Assembly (NCBI GenBank): GCA_029262275.1
Contig: JAJCZS010000009.1
Span: forward strand, 68,284 to 132,283
Source: Deltaproteobacteria bacterium
Lineage (GTDB): Bacteria; Desulfobacterota_D; UBA1144; Nemesobacterales; UBA2774
Reading direction: 5' to 3'
Length of the DNA stretch: 64,000 nt
Under the pieces are notes generated by a model that worked only from the letters and a program-made list of their open reading frames with translations, searched no databases and had not been told where the DNA came from. Below, piece after piece: positions 43,486 through 51,961 of this stretch (position 1 is the first letter of the stretch; every line of letters begins with the position of its first letter). A program made the translations under genes and the position numbers.

Positions 43486-44979
43486 TTACTGTGTCTGAAG
43501 AGTTGAATCGACAGACCCTAACTGCTCGCTTATCCCGGTTATAAAGTAGATATCTGCTCCAGTAAAATCTATCCCAGATACCCCAGGTCTTATAGCGAGA
43601 GACTGTACTCCATCAAATAGTTGTGAATTAGGATCATCTCCTCTAATTCCAGCAGGGAAAGGAGTAATGTATGGAAACGGATCTGCTTGATCTGTATCAG
43701 TGTCCAAAACTGCAATCTGGTCTGAATTAAACAGAGTCGTAAAGAGATGGCCATCTTTTATGGCTATATCAGCAGTGTTATTTAGGCCACTTAGGTCTGT
43801 GATAATAATTGGATTCGAAGGGCCATTAACTACCGTGGCTAGAATAAGATCGACTTTTAAAAGCGCCCCCACAAGACCTAGTCCCATATAACCAAACCCG
43901 TCAGAGGTTGCTGTTAGATTATTTGGCAGACAGACATTTGAATTTTGCTGGCTCAGTGGGATATCGATTGTAGTAATAATCGTATCAGTTGCAATATTAA
44001 CAATGTCGATTGAAGGTGGAAAATCGAAATCGCATGAGAATTCAAATGTTTCAAAATCAAATAGTATATTTCCATTATTTAAAACAAATAGTTCCGGTTC
44101 AATAACTATCATGCTTGTGGTGTTGGAGCCAGATGCATCGATTGTGTCGATTAGCTGATTGCTAGTATTTAGTACTGATATAAAACCATTTCCATTGGGG
44201 CTAAAGTTCTCATCTAGGTTATTGTTAGAGATATACACTTTATTGCCTACAATTTTTACTCCAGCTGGTTCTTCAAATGTATTTGAAGGCACATTAACTA
44301 CATTTTGGCATGGCACTGTGGTTCCCTGATCTTCAGCGCTAACAATTAATGTTTCACAATTGCCATTCTGGATATTTACAACAGCTACACTTTGACCGGA
44401 GTTGTTCGCTACATATGCCTGATTTGATCCAAAGAAATCCATTGAGATTGGGTTTGAGCCAGGAGGAACTACAATTGTTAGTAGTTGTTGCGGTGGATTC
44501 TGATTGATATCGAATACTTGAATATTGTTTGAGAACCCATTAATTACATAGGCTCTGTTATCTCTTATTTTGATATCTGCTGGTACTGATCCTAGAGTTG
44601 CTAGATTACGCTCTACAGCATTTCTTAACAGAGTTACTCCTATAACAATATCTGTTACTGTGTTTCCGTTATTGGTAACGACAATTCGAAATATATCGCT
44701 TGTATTTGCTATAAAAGTAGGATCAAAGCTGCCGTCAGCAAGGCCCTGGGTTACTTGAATCTCTTGCGTGCTAAGATTTGTAACTGTAACAGTGCTTCCG
44801 GGTGGGACTGATCCTTCTGTCCCGCCTACTTTAATGGTTTGGTTTTGCCCAGCTCTCTCAGCAATGGCCAAGATGTCGCCTGTCGGAACAAAACCGCCTC
44901 CACCACTTCCTCCACTATCACAGCCTATAAACATTGCTCCAAAAAGACTAAAAAATAATACTGTTAATAATATTCTCAT
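43486..44979 (-). CDS. Beta-propeller lipoprotein in the B12 operon, BtuG-like
   Basis: 497 residues. The lipobox MFIGC (Cys20) is followed by a Gly/Ser linker (DSGGSGGGG). A roughly 100-residue beta domain (about 28-125, with TIKVGGTEGSVPPGSTVTVTN) precedes a propeller of YVTN/YncE-like blades (RAYVINGFSNNIQVFDI, QAYVANNSGQSVAVVNI, KVYISNNNLDENFSP, GHLFTTLFNSDQIAVLDTDTD). It lies 33 bases after btuB under the cobalamin riboswitch. In Bacteroides, BtuG is a propeller lipoprotein that binds B12 very tightly and hands it to BtuB; a matching role is inferred from position and fold. Family identity is secure only at the propeller level. Confidence 0.85.
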   Translation of the reverse strand: MRILLTVLFFSLFGAMFIGCDSGGSGGGGFVPTGDILAIAERAGQNQTIKVGGTEGSVPPGSTVTVTNLSTQEIQVTQGLADGSFDPTFIANTSDIFRIVVTNNGNTVTDIVIGVTLLRNAVERNLATLGSVPADIKIRDNRAYVINGFSNNIQVFDINQNPPQQLLTIVVPPGSNPISMDFFGSNQAYVANNSGQSVAVVNIQNGNCETLIVSAEDQGTTVPCQNVVNVPSNTFEEPAGVKIVGNKVYISNNNLDENFSPNGNGFISVLNTSNQLIDTIDASGSNTTSMIVIEPELFVLNNGNILFDFETFEFSCDFDFPPSIDIVNIATDTIITTIDIPLSQQNSNVCLPNNLTATSDGFGYMGLGLVGALLKVDLILATVVNGPSNPIIITDLSGLNNTADIAIKDGHLFTTLFNSDQIAVLDTDTDQADPFPYITPFPAGIRGDDPNSQLFDGVQSLAIRPGVSGIDFTGADIYFITGISEQLGSVDSTLQTQ

Positions 44980-45012
44980 TGCACAATCCTCCTTTTTGTT
45001 TTCATTAGTTTT

Positions 45013-46896
45013 CTATTTATCAAAGTTTATCCCTGCTGTTACAAAAAATGTTCTTCCTGGAAGAGGGAAATCTAAAGCATCCCTAACATCTAAATTGTTA
45101 AAGAGGTTTTTAACCTCAAAAGATGCAAAAACTTTCTTCCATTCACCCTTAACACCAATATTGTGAGTTGTTCTTGGATCGGTGCTGCGAGCATTGGGGA
45201 AAGCGTTGAGCGGTATGCTGTCGACATAATGCGATTCCCAGAATACGGCAACTATGTCATGGCTTAGAACACCTCTGAAGTCGAATTTGTTGCGCGGTCT
45301 ACCTGGAAGCTGAGCGCCAGTGTCTTCAACTTCACCGTCTAGGAATGTGTAGGCGCCATATAGTTCAAGAAAGTCAAAAGGTCTAAGAATTAATGTGGTT
45401 TCTACTCCCTGCTCATCAACATTTCCTATGTTTTGTGGCTCAATCCTCTGAGCGCTTACAAACACAAATAGAATTAAATCATCGATGTGGCTTCTAAAAT
45501 ATGTAACCTCAAGAGCGGCCTTAGGGTGTGACAGCAATACTCCAATATCAAAATCATATGCCGTCTCAGGTTTTAAATCAGGGTTGCCTCCGATGAATCC
45601 TTCCTCGGGGAAAAACAGCTCCCCAAAACTTGGAGCCCTAAATGATCTGCCAAGGTTAGTTTTAAACGAAAGGTATTTCTTTGGAGAAACAACGATTCCT
45701 AATCTCGGAGAAAACCCAACATCAGTAGTAGTCTCGTTTTGCTGGGTTGACCATACATCAAGTCGCACCACAGGGTTAATAAGAAGAATTTCATCGAAGA
45801 AAGTTATTTCATCACTTGCAAAGGCGCTGTAAGTGAAACGCTTGGGGTTATTAAAATCATCGTCGCTTAGGAATTCTCCTCTTGCCTCAGTTGCAACAGT
45901 GATTGTCTGATTGTAGGGTGCGAACCAAGTCAATTTGGGATTGATTCCAAAAGCATATGTTTTGCTAAGCGTGTCTATGGGGACGCCTATTGTTGGGGTG
46001 GGGTTCTTAAATTTAAGATCATCAAACCTATTGTATAAAGTTATATCAAGGTCCAACTCGGGCTTGATAAACCTCTCTTTTGATATATTTACACTTGTAA
46101 GGTTTCTTAAATCCTTCTGATTGGCGTTTGGCTGTTGAAACTCACCAAGACCAGGAACTCCTCTGTTATCATAGAAGAACTCGTTTAGTAAACTAACTTC
46201 CCAACCGTTATCAAAATCATAAGCTGCTTTAGCTAAAAAACTCTCTGAGTGAAAATCGTTATTAATTCTTTTAAGTGTGAGGTCATTTACAGATTTGAAT
46301 TTAAAATCTCCCTCGCTCTGAGCATGAGCAAAAGAGAGTAGATAACTAAAGTTTCCAATTTTCTGTGCTCTTCCAACATTGAGGTTAAAGGTCTCATATG
46401 AACCATAGGTCGCAGAGCCAAAAGTAAAAGGCTCATCAGTGGGTTTGGTTACAATATTTACCACTCCACCAAGAGCATCTGTGCCCGCAAAGGCAGATGC
46501 GCCGCCACGTATTACTTCAAATCTGTCAACATAACCTACTGGAATTGTTGAGAGATCTACTCCTCCACCAATGGGATTGTTTAATCTTACGCCGTCTAGC
46601 AGAATTACAACTTGATCGTTTGATGACCCGCGGATGGATAGAGTTTTTAACTGGCCGAAACCGCCAAAGTCTCTTACTACTACTCCCGGTGAGAAGGACA
46701 GAAGTTCTGCTGCAGTCTTATATTCACCCTTGTAGTTCTCAAGCTCTATTACAGTGGAAAACGCGGAGGGGTAGTTAAGAGGAGGCTCAATAGGCGTGTC
46801 CTCAACTATTACTGTATCTAGAGTTGGATCCTCATTTTCCTGAGCTATTGCAAATGATACAAAGAAAATTAGGAATGCAGATAGGAAATATCTAAT
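45013..46896 (-). CDS. btuB: TonB-dependent cobalamin receptor, ATT start
   Basis: Outer-membrane gated barrel for B12, 627 residues. Gene callers stop at an internal GTG (46464), but the frame stays open above it and encodes the whole plug: a signal peptide (RYFLSAFLIFFVSFAIA), TonB box LDTVIVEDTP, then SFSPGVVVRDFGGFGQLKTL, SIRGSSNDQVVILLDGVRLN and RFEVIRGGASAFAGTDALGG. No ATG, GTG or TTG exists in that stretch. ATT at 46896 sits 8 bases after GGAGGT (46905-46910), right after an in-frame TAA. The barrel ends in TFFVTAGINF. Regulated by the riboswitch and an SD-masking hairpin upstream. Confidence 0.93.
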   Translation of the reverse strand: MRYFLSAFLIFFVSFAIAQENEDPTLDTVIVEDTPIEPPLNYPSAFSTVIELENYKGEYKTAAELLSFSPGVVVRDFGGFGQLKTLSIRGSSNDQVVILLDGVRLNNPIGGGVDLSTIPVGYVDRFEVIRGGASAFAGTDALGGVVNIVTKPTDEPFTFGSATYGSYETFNLNVGRAQKIGNFSYLLSFAHAQSEGDFKFKSVNDLTLKRINNDFHSESFLAKAAYDFDNGWEVSLLNEFFYDNRGVPGLGEFQQPNANQKDLRNLTSVNISKERFIKPELDLDITLYNRFDDLKFKNPTPTIGVPIDTLSKTYAFGINPKLTWFAPYNQTITVATEARGEFLSDDDFNNPKRFTYSAFASDEITFFDEILLINPVVRLDVWSTQQNETTTDVGFSPRLGIVVSPKKYLSFKTNLGRSFRAPSFGELFFPEEGFIGGNPDLKPETAYDFDIGVLLSHPKAALEVTYFRSHIDDLILFVFVSAQRIEPQNIGNVDEQGVETTLILRPFDFLELYGAYTFLDGEVEDTGAQLPGRPRNKFDFRGVLSHDIVAVFWESHYVDSIPLNAFPNARSTDPRTTHNIGVKGEWKKVFASFEVKNLFNNLDVRDALDFPLPGRTFFVTAGINFDK

Positions 46897-46905
46897 TTAT
46901 GAAGA

Positions 46906-46932
46906 CCTCCGGTTATCTAAGTAACCGGGAGG
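46906..46932 (-). promoter_or_regulatory. Shine-Dalgarno-sequestering hairpin of btuB
   Basis: On the transcript, CCTCCCGGTTA and TAACCGGAGG form a 10-bp stem with one bulged base and a 6-base loop; the 3' arm contains the btuB ribosome site (GGAGGT). It is the likely expression platform of the cobalamin riboswitch about 60 bases upstream, acting on translation. Confidence 0.7.
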
Positions 46933-46989
46933 CGGAATGTGTTTAATACCCATTTACCTTCTCCCCCCGAAGAAAAGTAAAATCTAAGT

Positions 46990-47150
46990 ACTAGGCAGGT
47001 GTTCTGGCTTGTAGCCTCGGGTCTCCTTTGCGCCTTCCCAGAATTTCTTCCAGTGGCATATTGCAAAGGACTTTATGGACTACTTACAGCAGCGAGTGGG
47101 CTGCACCGGATTCACACCGGATTTCCCTTTTTATGCTTTAATGCAACCTC
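46990..47150 (-). ncRNA. Cobalamin riboswitch
   Basis: On the minus strand the conserved aptamer parts appear in order: AAATCCGGTGTGAATCCGG, GCAGCCCACTCGCTGCTGTAA, the B12 box core GCCACTGG (47050-47057), GGGAAGGCGCAAAGG, and the 3' CCAGAACACCTGCC. The arrangement fits the AdoCbl-type class with its peripheral elements. It precedes btuB, so B12 should repress the uptake operon. Confidence 0.95.
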
Positions 47151-47189
47151 GTACAATAAATTTTAAAAGATCTATAAAACAGAATTTAC

Positions 47190-47219
47190 ATAATAACTCT
47201 TAAATCGTTTGCGTGTCAA
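47190..47219 (-). promoter_or_regulatory. Promoter of the riboswitch-btuB operon
   Basis: Minus-strand TTGACA (47214-47219) and TATTAT (47190-47195) are separated by 18 bases. Transcription would begin near 47183, about 30 bases before the riboswitch. The promoter lies just after the end of the convergent-side LLM gene at 47234. Confidence 0.72.
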
Positions 47220-47233
47220 GACGGACTTCAAAT

Positions 47234-48256
47234 TCATCCGATATTTGGAATGACCTCTTTGCCAAATGTCTCGATTAGATTTGAGATTAGTTCATGAGTC
47301 GCCTGAGGAAATACCATTCGGCATGATATATAGTTGATTCCAAGCTCATCTCTATACATCTCTATCTCTTCAATACAGTCCTTGGGTGTTCCAATTATGA
47401 AACGTTCCTCCGCAAGATGCTCAAACAGCGGGTCATCTAAATCCTTTAACTGCTGTCCCCTAACAAACATCTTTACACCAAGGGTGAAGTAGAATTTGTA
47501 CATACTAATTATGAATTTGTTTCCACCTTCGACAGCTTCATCTCTATTGGATGCTACAAAAGTTTCTCTAAGTAGTATGTGCTCTACAGCGTTTGGATCT
47601 CTGCCAGCTTTCTGGGCTTCGTCGTTATAATAACCAAGTGTATCCCGGACCATGTCTACCGTCCTTCCTGGGCCAATTAGAAGCGGATAACCATATCTGC
47701 CTGCACGTCTTATGGCCGGTTCTTCAAATGCGCCTACATAAAGTGGGATAGGGTGCTGCACTGGTTTAGGGGTAAGGGTAGTATTTTCAAGACTATGTCT
47801 TTTGCCCTCATATGAAAACTGCTCTCCAGATAAAGCTTTTTCCAGTACTTCTATTCCCTCATCCATTCTAGAGGGTCTTTGTTTCATCGGCACGCCCATT
47901 CCTTCAAACTCTTCTTTTCTGTAGCCAAGCACTACACCTAGGTCGAACCTTCCATTGGAAATGTTGTCTACCACAGCTGCGTCCTCTGCAACTCTCACAG
48001 GGTTATGAAGAGGAAGAATAATTCCTGAGGAACCTATTCTAATTTTGGAGGTTACAGCTGCCATGGCTCCTGCAATAACTGCGGGTGAAGGGCAGTAACC
48101 ATCTTCTAGGAAATGATGCTCTGAAATCCATGCCGAATCAAAGTTGACCTCTTCAGCTAATTTAACCTGCTCGAGAGTATTTTTATAAAGTTCAGGATGA
48201 GTATAGCTAAGCTCAGGATGGGTTTGCATACCAAAAAGACCAATGCCAAATTTCAT
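47234..48256 (-). CDS. LLM-class flavin/F420 oxidoreductase, paralogue of the gene at 23216
   Basis: 340 residues. Shares with the 23216 gene FDSAWISEHHFLEDGYCPSP, HNPVRVAEDAAVVDNISNGRFDLGVVLGYRKEEFEGMG, PKPVQHPIPLYVGAFEEPAIRRAGRYG and FIIGTPKDCIEEIE. Single TIM barrel, probably FMN- or F420-dependent; substrate unknown. AAGGAGGATAT precedes the ATG. It lies directly upstream of the B12 operon promoter on the same strand, but that promoter makes co-transcription unnecessary. Confidence 0.86.
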   Translation of the reverse strand: MKFGIGLFGMQTHPELSYTHPELYKNTLEQVKLAEEVNFDSAWISEHHFLEDGYCPSPAVIAGAMAAVTSKIRIGSSGIILPLHNPVRVAEDAAVVDNISNGRFDLGVVLGYRKEEFEGMGVPMKQRPSRMDEGIEVLEKALSGEQFSYEGKRHSLENTTLTPKPVQHPIPLYVGAFEEPAIRRAGRYGYPLLIGPGRTVDMVRDTLGYYNDEAQKAGRDPNAVEHILLRETFVASNRDEAVEGGNKFIISMYKFYFTLGVKMFVRGQQLKDLDDPLFEHLAEERFIIGTPKDCIEEIEMYRDELGINYISCRMVFPQATHELISNLIETFGKEVIPNIG

Positions 48257-48421
48257 GGATATATCCTCCTTCTTATATTGAGGATAAGAATTATAACATC
48301 AATCTTTGATCGAATTCTATAAAATCACATATCATAATTCTATTTATTGAACAGTGGGTATTGTGTTTTATACGCGCATATGTTTATAATGAGTGGAATA
48401 ATTAATCAAAGAGGTGTCAAA

Positions 48422-49474
48422 ATGGCTCAAGGTGTAAAATTTGGACTTGCCGCTCCCATGCCGGGAGCTGATTTGGATGGATTGATAGACTTTTCAGTGA
48501 AAGCGGACGAGCTGGGTTTTGATGGTGTCTGGTTTCCTGATCATGTTGTATTTGTATCTCCTACTGAGGCTCACGAAGCCTGGACAGTGGCAACTGCTGC
48601 AGCAATGAAAACAAGCAATATTAGTTTAGGAACAGTATCGGATCCACATAGAATGCATCCAGCAGTATTTGCTCAAAGACTGGCCACGATTGACCATATT
48701 TCAAAGGGTAGAGTTAAGCTTACTCTTGGAGTTGGTGAATCCATGAACCTGGACGCCTATGGAATCGGTTGGAATAGACCTCTTGCGAGATTAAGAGAGG
48801 CGATGACTGTTATGCAGAAGCTATGGGCAACAGAAGGGCCTTGCGATTATGAAGGTGAGTTCTTTAAGCTAAAAGAAGCATTTTTACAGGTAAAGCCTTA
48901 TCAAAGAAACAGAATACCTATCTATATGGCTACCCACGGTCCCAAGGGGCTCAAGCTCACAGGTGAGTTGGGAGACGGATGGCTTCCATTCGATCTAACT
49001 CCTGATCTTTATGCACGGTATCTTGCGATTCTTAAAGAAGGAGCCGATGGTGTAGGGCGTAGTGTAGACGAGATTGATTTAGGACTATGGGTGTTTACAT
49101 CTCTTGGAGAAAATGAGGATGAAGCTTATAAAACCCTAGAGCCGTTTAAATATGTTCTCTGTATGCAGGACCAGCTCAAAAATGCCGGATACGATGTAGA
49201 TATTCCCGAGGAGTACCAAGGACTCGACTATTTCAATATTATTCCTCAGGATGAAGAAGGCAGGAAAAAATTCAGAGAATTGGGCCAGTTCTTCCCTAGA
49301 GAGGCCATTATAGATTTCACTATTACAGGATCAAAACAAGATTGTATCAAAAAAATTGAGAAGTTCATTGATGCCGGTGTAAGGAACTTTGTACTTTTCT
49401 ATAGGTTTAGCCCAGATCCTGCACTAGCACTTGAAACTTACGCTAAGGAAATCATTCCTTACTTCAAAGGGTAA
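48422..49474 (+). CDS. LLM-class F420-type oxidoreductase (distinct subgroup)
   Basis: 350 residues. The start is ATG 48422 with AGAGGTG upstream; the in-frame TTG at 48347 adds an unlikely 25-residue leader. It belongs to a different subgroup from the two LLM genes above: it lacks their SEHH motif and has FDGVWFPDHVVFVSP and GVGESMNLDAYGIGWNRPLARLREA, close to F420-dependent glucose-6-phosphate dehydrogenase and methylene-H4MPT-reductase-like proteins. That suggests F420 use, not the substrate. Confidence 0.85.
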   Translation: MAQGVKFGLAAPMPGADLDGLIDFSVKADELGFDGVWFPDHVVFVSPTEAHEAWTVATAAAMKTSNISLGTVSDPHRMHPAVFAQRLATIDHISKGRVKLTLGVGESMNLDAYGIGWNRPLARLREAMTVMQKLWATEGPCDYEGEFFKLKEAFLQVKPYQRNRIPIYMATHGPKGLKLTGELGDGWLPFDLTPDLYARYLAILKEGADGVGRSVDEIDLGLWVFTSLGENEDEAYKTLEPFKYVLCMQDQLKNAGYDVDIPEEYQGLDYFNIIPQDEEGRKKFRELGQFFPREAIIDFTITGSKQDCIKKIEKFIDAGVRNFVLFYRFSPDPALALETYAKEIIPYFKG

Positions 49475-49503
49475 CATTCGCTACTAATTAGAAAATAAAT
49501 TGG

Positions 49504-49531
49504 GGGCGATTTTGTTTAGTCGCCCTTTTTT
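49504..49531. terminator. Terminator between convergent LLM and oppA-like genes
   Basis: GGGCGA (49504-49509) pairs with TCGCCC (49520-49525) over a 10-base loop; six T follow on the plus strand. It overlaps the end of the minus-strand oppA-like gene by two bases. Confidence 0.75.
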
Positions 49532-51134
49532 ATTGCTCTCTGTTGCTATCCAAAGAAACATTTTTAAACAGAACCATATCTAAGGGATTTGGTACCAGTC
49601 CAATTACATATGGTTTAATTAAGTTCTGCTGGGTTGTTATATAAAACGGAGCAATAGGGGCATCCGACTCAGTAAGTATCTTTTGTGCTTGATTATAAAG
49701 TATGACCCTCTTCTCAGGATCTGTTTCTGATGCAGCTTGTTCAACTAAGGCGTCATATTCTTTATTACACCAGCCGGTTCTATTATTTCCAGAATTACAG
49801 GTGAAGAGACTCATGAAATTATGTGGATCAGGAAAATCTGCTCCCCAGCCTGCTCTATGAATCTCGGGTGGGTTAGTGTTAATCGTGCTAAGGTAGACTT
49901 TCCATTCTTCATTTATTAGATTGACCCTTACACCTAAATGTTCTTTCCACATACTCTGAAGAGCTTCAGCAATAACTCTATTAAAGCTTACGTCGGGCCA
50001 TAAAAAGGTAACTTCCGGGAAGTCTTTTCCGTTGGGATAGCCAGCTTCAGCTAGCCACTTCCTGGCCTGCTCTGGGTTAAAATCTACTCCAATGTCGGGG
50101 TTATAAGCCAGCATGTCCTTGGGTATCCAGGAGGTTGTTGTTATTCCCGCGCCCTGTATTAAGCCTATAATACTTTCTCTATCTATTGCAGCAGCAAAAG
50201 CTTTTCTAACTAGTGGGTTATCAAATGGCGATTTCTCTACATTAAACGCAATGTAGTTAGTCCTAAACTGAGGCGTACTTTTAAAATCTGTCATATCTTT
50301 TAATCTTGGTACCTCGAGCGGTGGAATACTTTTACTATCGGCAAAATCAAGCTCACCACTTTCATAAAGCGCAAGTGCTGATGAAGGGTTCTCATTCATA
50401 ACCATATTCACATTTTCGATTGATGGTTTATCACCCCAATAATTCGGATTTATTTGCATTAACATATTATCGTGGTGTCGCCACGATGATAGCTTGTATG
50501 GTCCAAGGGTCACAATATTTTCAGGCTCGGTCCATTTAATACCATGTTTCTCTACAACATCTTGCCTCATTGGAAATGTTGACATAAATACTAAAAGACT
50601 CGGAAAGTAAGAAGCCTGCCGTCTTAATTTTACTTGCAGTGTTTGATCGTCTAATGCCTTAACTCCAACTTTGTCCGGGTCTTCAATCTTCCCAGTGTTG
50701 TATTGCTCTGCGTTTTCGACATCATAGAGGAAATAAGCGTAATGTCCTCCAGTTGCCGGGTTGAGAATACGCTTCCATGAGTATTCAAAATCCCCAGCTT
50801 TAAGCGGCTGCCCATCTGACCACTTCACATTTTCTCTTATTTTAAATGTATAAGTTGTTCCGTCTTCACTCACCTGCCAGCTTTCTGCAAGAGCGGGCTG
50901 CGGAATAAGGGAGTCGTCAAATTTGGTAAGTCCTTCCATTAGATTATTTAGGATGTTATAAGATGTGCCGTCCATCGCCAGTGACCAGTCCAGGGTTGGA
51001 GGCTCATTGCCGATATTTACATTTATAGTATTTTTTGAACTCCCATTTTCAGGAGTATTATCATTGGTGGTGCATCCCAAAATCAGGAAAGCGCATATGA
51101 ATATTGCAGAGAAAGTTTTTGTCATGTTTGTCAT
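49530..51134 (-). CDS. Oligopeptide-binding lipoprotein (SBP family 5, OppA-like)
   Basis: 534 residues. Lipobox FLILGC after a 20-residue signal (a start nine bases in, MTKTFSA, is equally possible). Family blocks: GNEPPTLDWSLAMDGTSYNILNNLMEGLTKFD, PALAESWQVSEDGTTYTFKIRENVKWSDGQPL, the GPYKLSSWRH strand and HRAGWGADFPDPHNFMSLFTCNSG. The matching permease and ATPase genes are not adjacent, so it must feed a system encoded elsewhere. Ligand likely peptide; not provable here. Confidence 0.9.
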   Translation of the reverse strand: MTNMTKTFSAIFICAFLILGCTTNDNTPENGSSKNTINVNIGNEPPTLDWSLAMDGTSYNILNNLMEGLTKFDDSLIPQPALAESWQVSEDGTTYTFKIRENVKWSDGQPLKAGDFEYSWKRILNPATGGHYAYFLYDVENAEQYNTGKIEDPDKVGVKALDDQTLQVKLRRQASYFPSLLVFMSTFPMRQDVVEKHGIKWTEPENIVTLGPYKLSSWRHHDNMLMQINPNYWGDKPSIENVNMVMNENPSSALALYESGELDFADSKSIPPLEVPRLKDMTDFKSTPQFRTNYIAFNVEKSPFDNPLVRKAFAAAIDRESIIGLIQGAGITTTSWIPKDMLAYNPDIGVDFNPEQARKWLAEAGYPNGKDFPEVTFLWPDVSFNRVIAEALQSMWKEHLGVRVNLINEEWKVYLSTINTNPPEIHRAGWGADFPDPHNFMSLFTCNSGNNRTGWCNKEYDALVEQAASETDPEKRVILYNQAQKILTESDAPIAPFYITTQQNLIKPYVIGLVPNPLDMVLFKNVSLDSNREQ

Positions 51135-51159
51135 AGTGTATTCCTTAGTTTATGGATTA

Positions 51160-51462
51160 TTAGGATATTTCAGTTTCACTCGCTATTTCATAAGATATAA
51201 GGCTTGGTTCTCCTACTATTAGATCAGGCACAGTTTCGGCAAATTCCTTAAAATGGGGTTCCCCAAAATGAAGTTCTAAGTCTTCACGACTTCTCCACTT
51301 CTCGTAAAAGGTAAACGAGTCCGGATTAAATGGGTCCTGCAGAAAATCATATATAATGCAACCTTCTTCAGCTCTAGATGGCCCTATCGCATCTTTGGCC
51401 ATGTCTAACAATTGCTCCCTGCACCCAGGTTTCGTTGTAAATTTAGCAATGAGTATCAGCAT
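51160..51462 (-). CDS. Antibiotic biosynthesis monooxygenase-like (YgiN type) protein
   Basis: 100 residues, a single ABM ferredoxin-like fold domain: LILIAKFTTKPGCREQLLDMAKDAIGPSRAEEGCIIYDF...FTFYEKWRSREDLELHFGEPHFKEF. Such small dimers include quinol monooxygenases, without cofactor; substrate not inferable. Twenty-six bases upstream of oppA on the same strand, possibly co-transcribed. Confidence 0.85.
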   Translation of the reverse strand: MLILIAKFTTKPGCREQLLDMAKDAIGPSRAEEGCIIYDFLQDPFNPDSFTFYEKWRSREDLELHFGEPHFKEFAETVPDLIVGEPSLISYEIASETEIS

Positions 51463-51572
51463 GAGAATCTCCTTTACAAAATTAATTGTAGACCGTAGTA
51501 TAGGCAGAGCTAATTATACTTAAATGAGCGATAAACTAAATTAATGTTTAGGATTTAAATCAGGAGGATATT

Positions 51573-51956
51573 ATGCCCAGCGATAAATATGAAAGGGGAC
51601 TAAAAAAACTCGAGGAGATATCTCCGGGTGCTGCTGAGAGGACAAAGCAAAGCCTTGAGGATATAGCACCCGATATGGTTAAGTACTTGATGGAGTTTGT
51701 TTTTGGTGAGATATCCTCACGTCCAGGTCTTGATATGAGGGCGCGTGAGATAACAGCAGTCGCATCCTTGGCTTCTTTGGGAACTGCGCCTAACCAATTG
51801 AAGGTTCATATCAAAGGAGCGCTAAATTGCGGCTGTACACGTGAGGAGATTGTAGAGGTTCTAATGCAAACTCTAGTATATGCCGGTTTTCCCGCTGCGC
51901 TTACAGGGCTCAGATTAGCAAAAGAAGTTTTTAAAGAGATAGACGAGGCATCATAA
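51573..51956 (+). CDS. Carboxymuconolactone decarboxylase-family protein
   Basis: 127 residues, all-helical. The core ITAVASLASLGTAPNQLKVHIKGALNCGCTREEIVEVLMQTLVYAGFPAAL matches the CMD/AhpD fold; it keeps GC-x-R-E-E-I-V-E-V. AhpD peroxidases use a CxxC, but here only the Cys-Gly-Cys of NCGCT is seen, so decarboxylase versus peroxidase is unresolved. AGGAGGATATT precedes the ATG. Divergent from the ABM gene. Confidence 0.85.
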   Translation: MPSDKYERGLKKLEEISPGAAERTKQSLEDIAPDMVKYLMEFVFGEISSRPGLDMRAREITAVASLASLGTAPNQLKVHIKGALNCGCTREEIVEVLMQTLVYAGFPAALTGLRLAKEVFKEIDEAS

Positions 51957-51961
51957 AGAGT

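Noticed and set aside
45013..46464. BtuB starting at the GTG at 46464
   Set aside because: It would remove signal peptide, TonB box and plug, all of which are encoded in frame upstream.
46497..46778. 93-residue plus-strand ORF opposite the btuB plug
   Set aside because: It exists only because the minus-strand gene was truncated; the opposite strand encodes the conserved plug domain.
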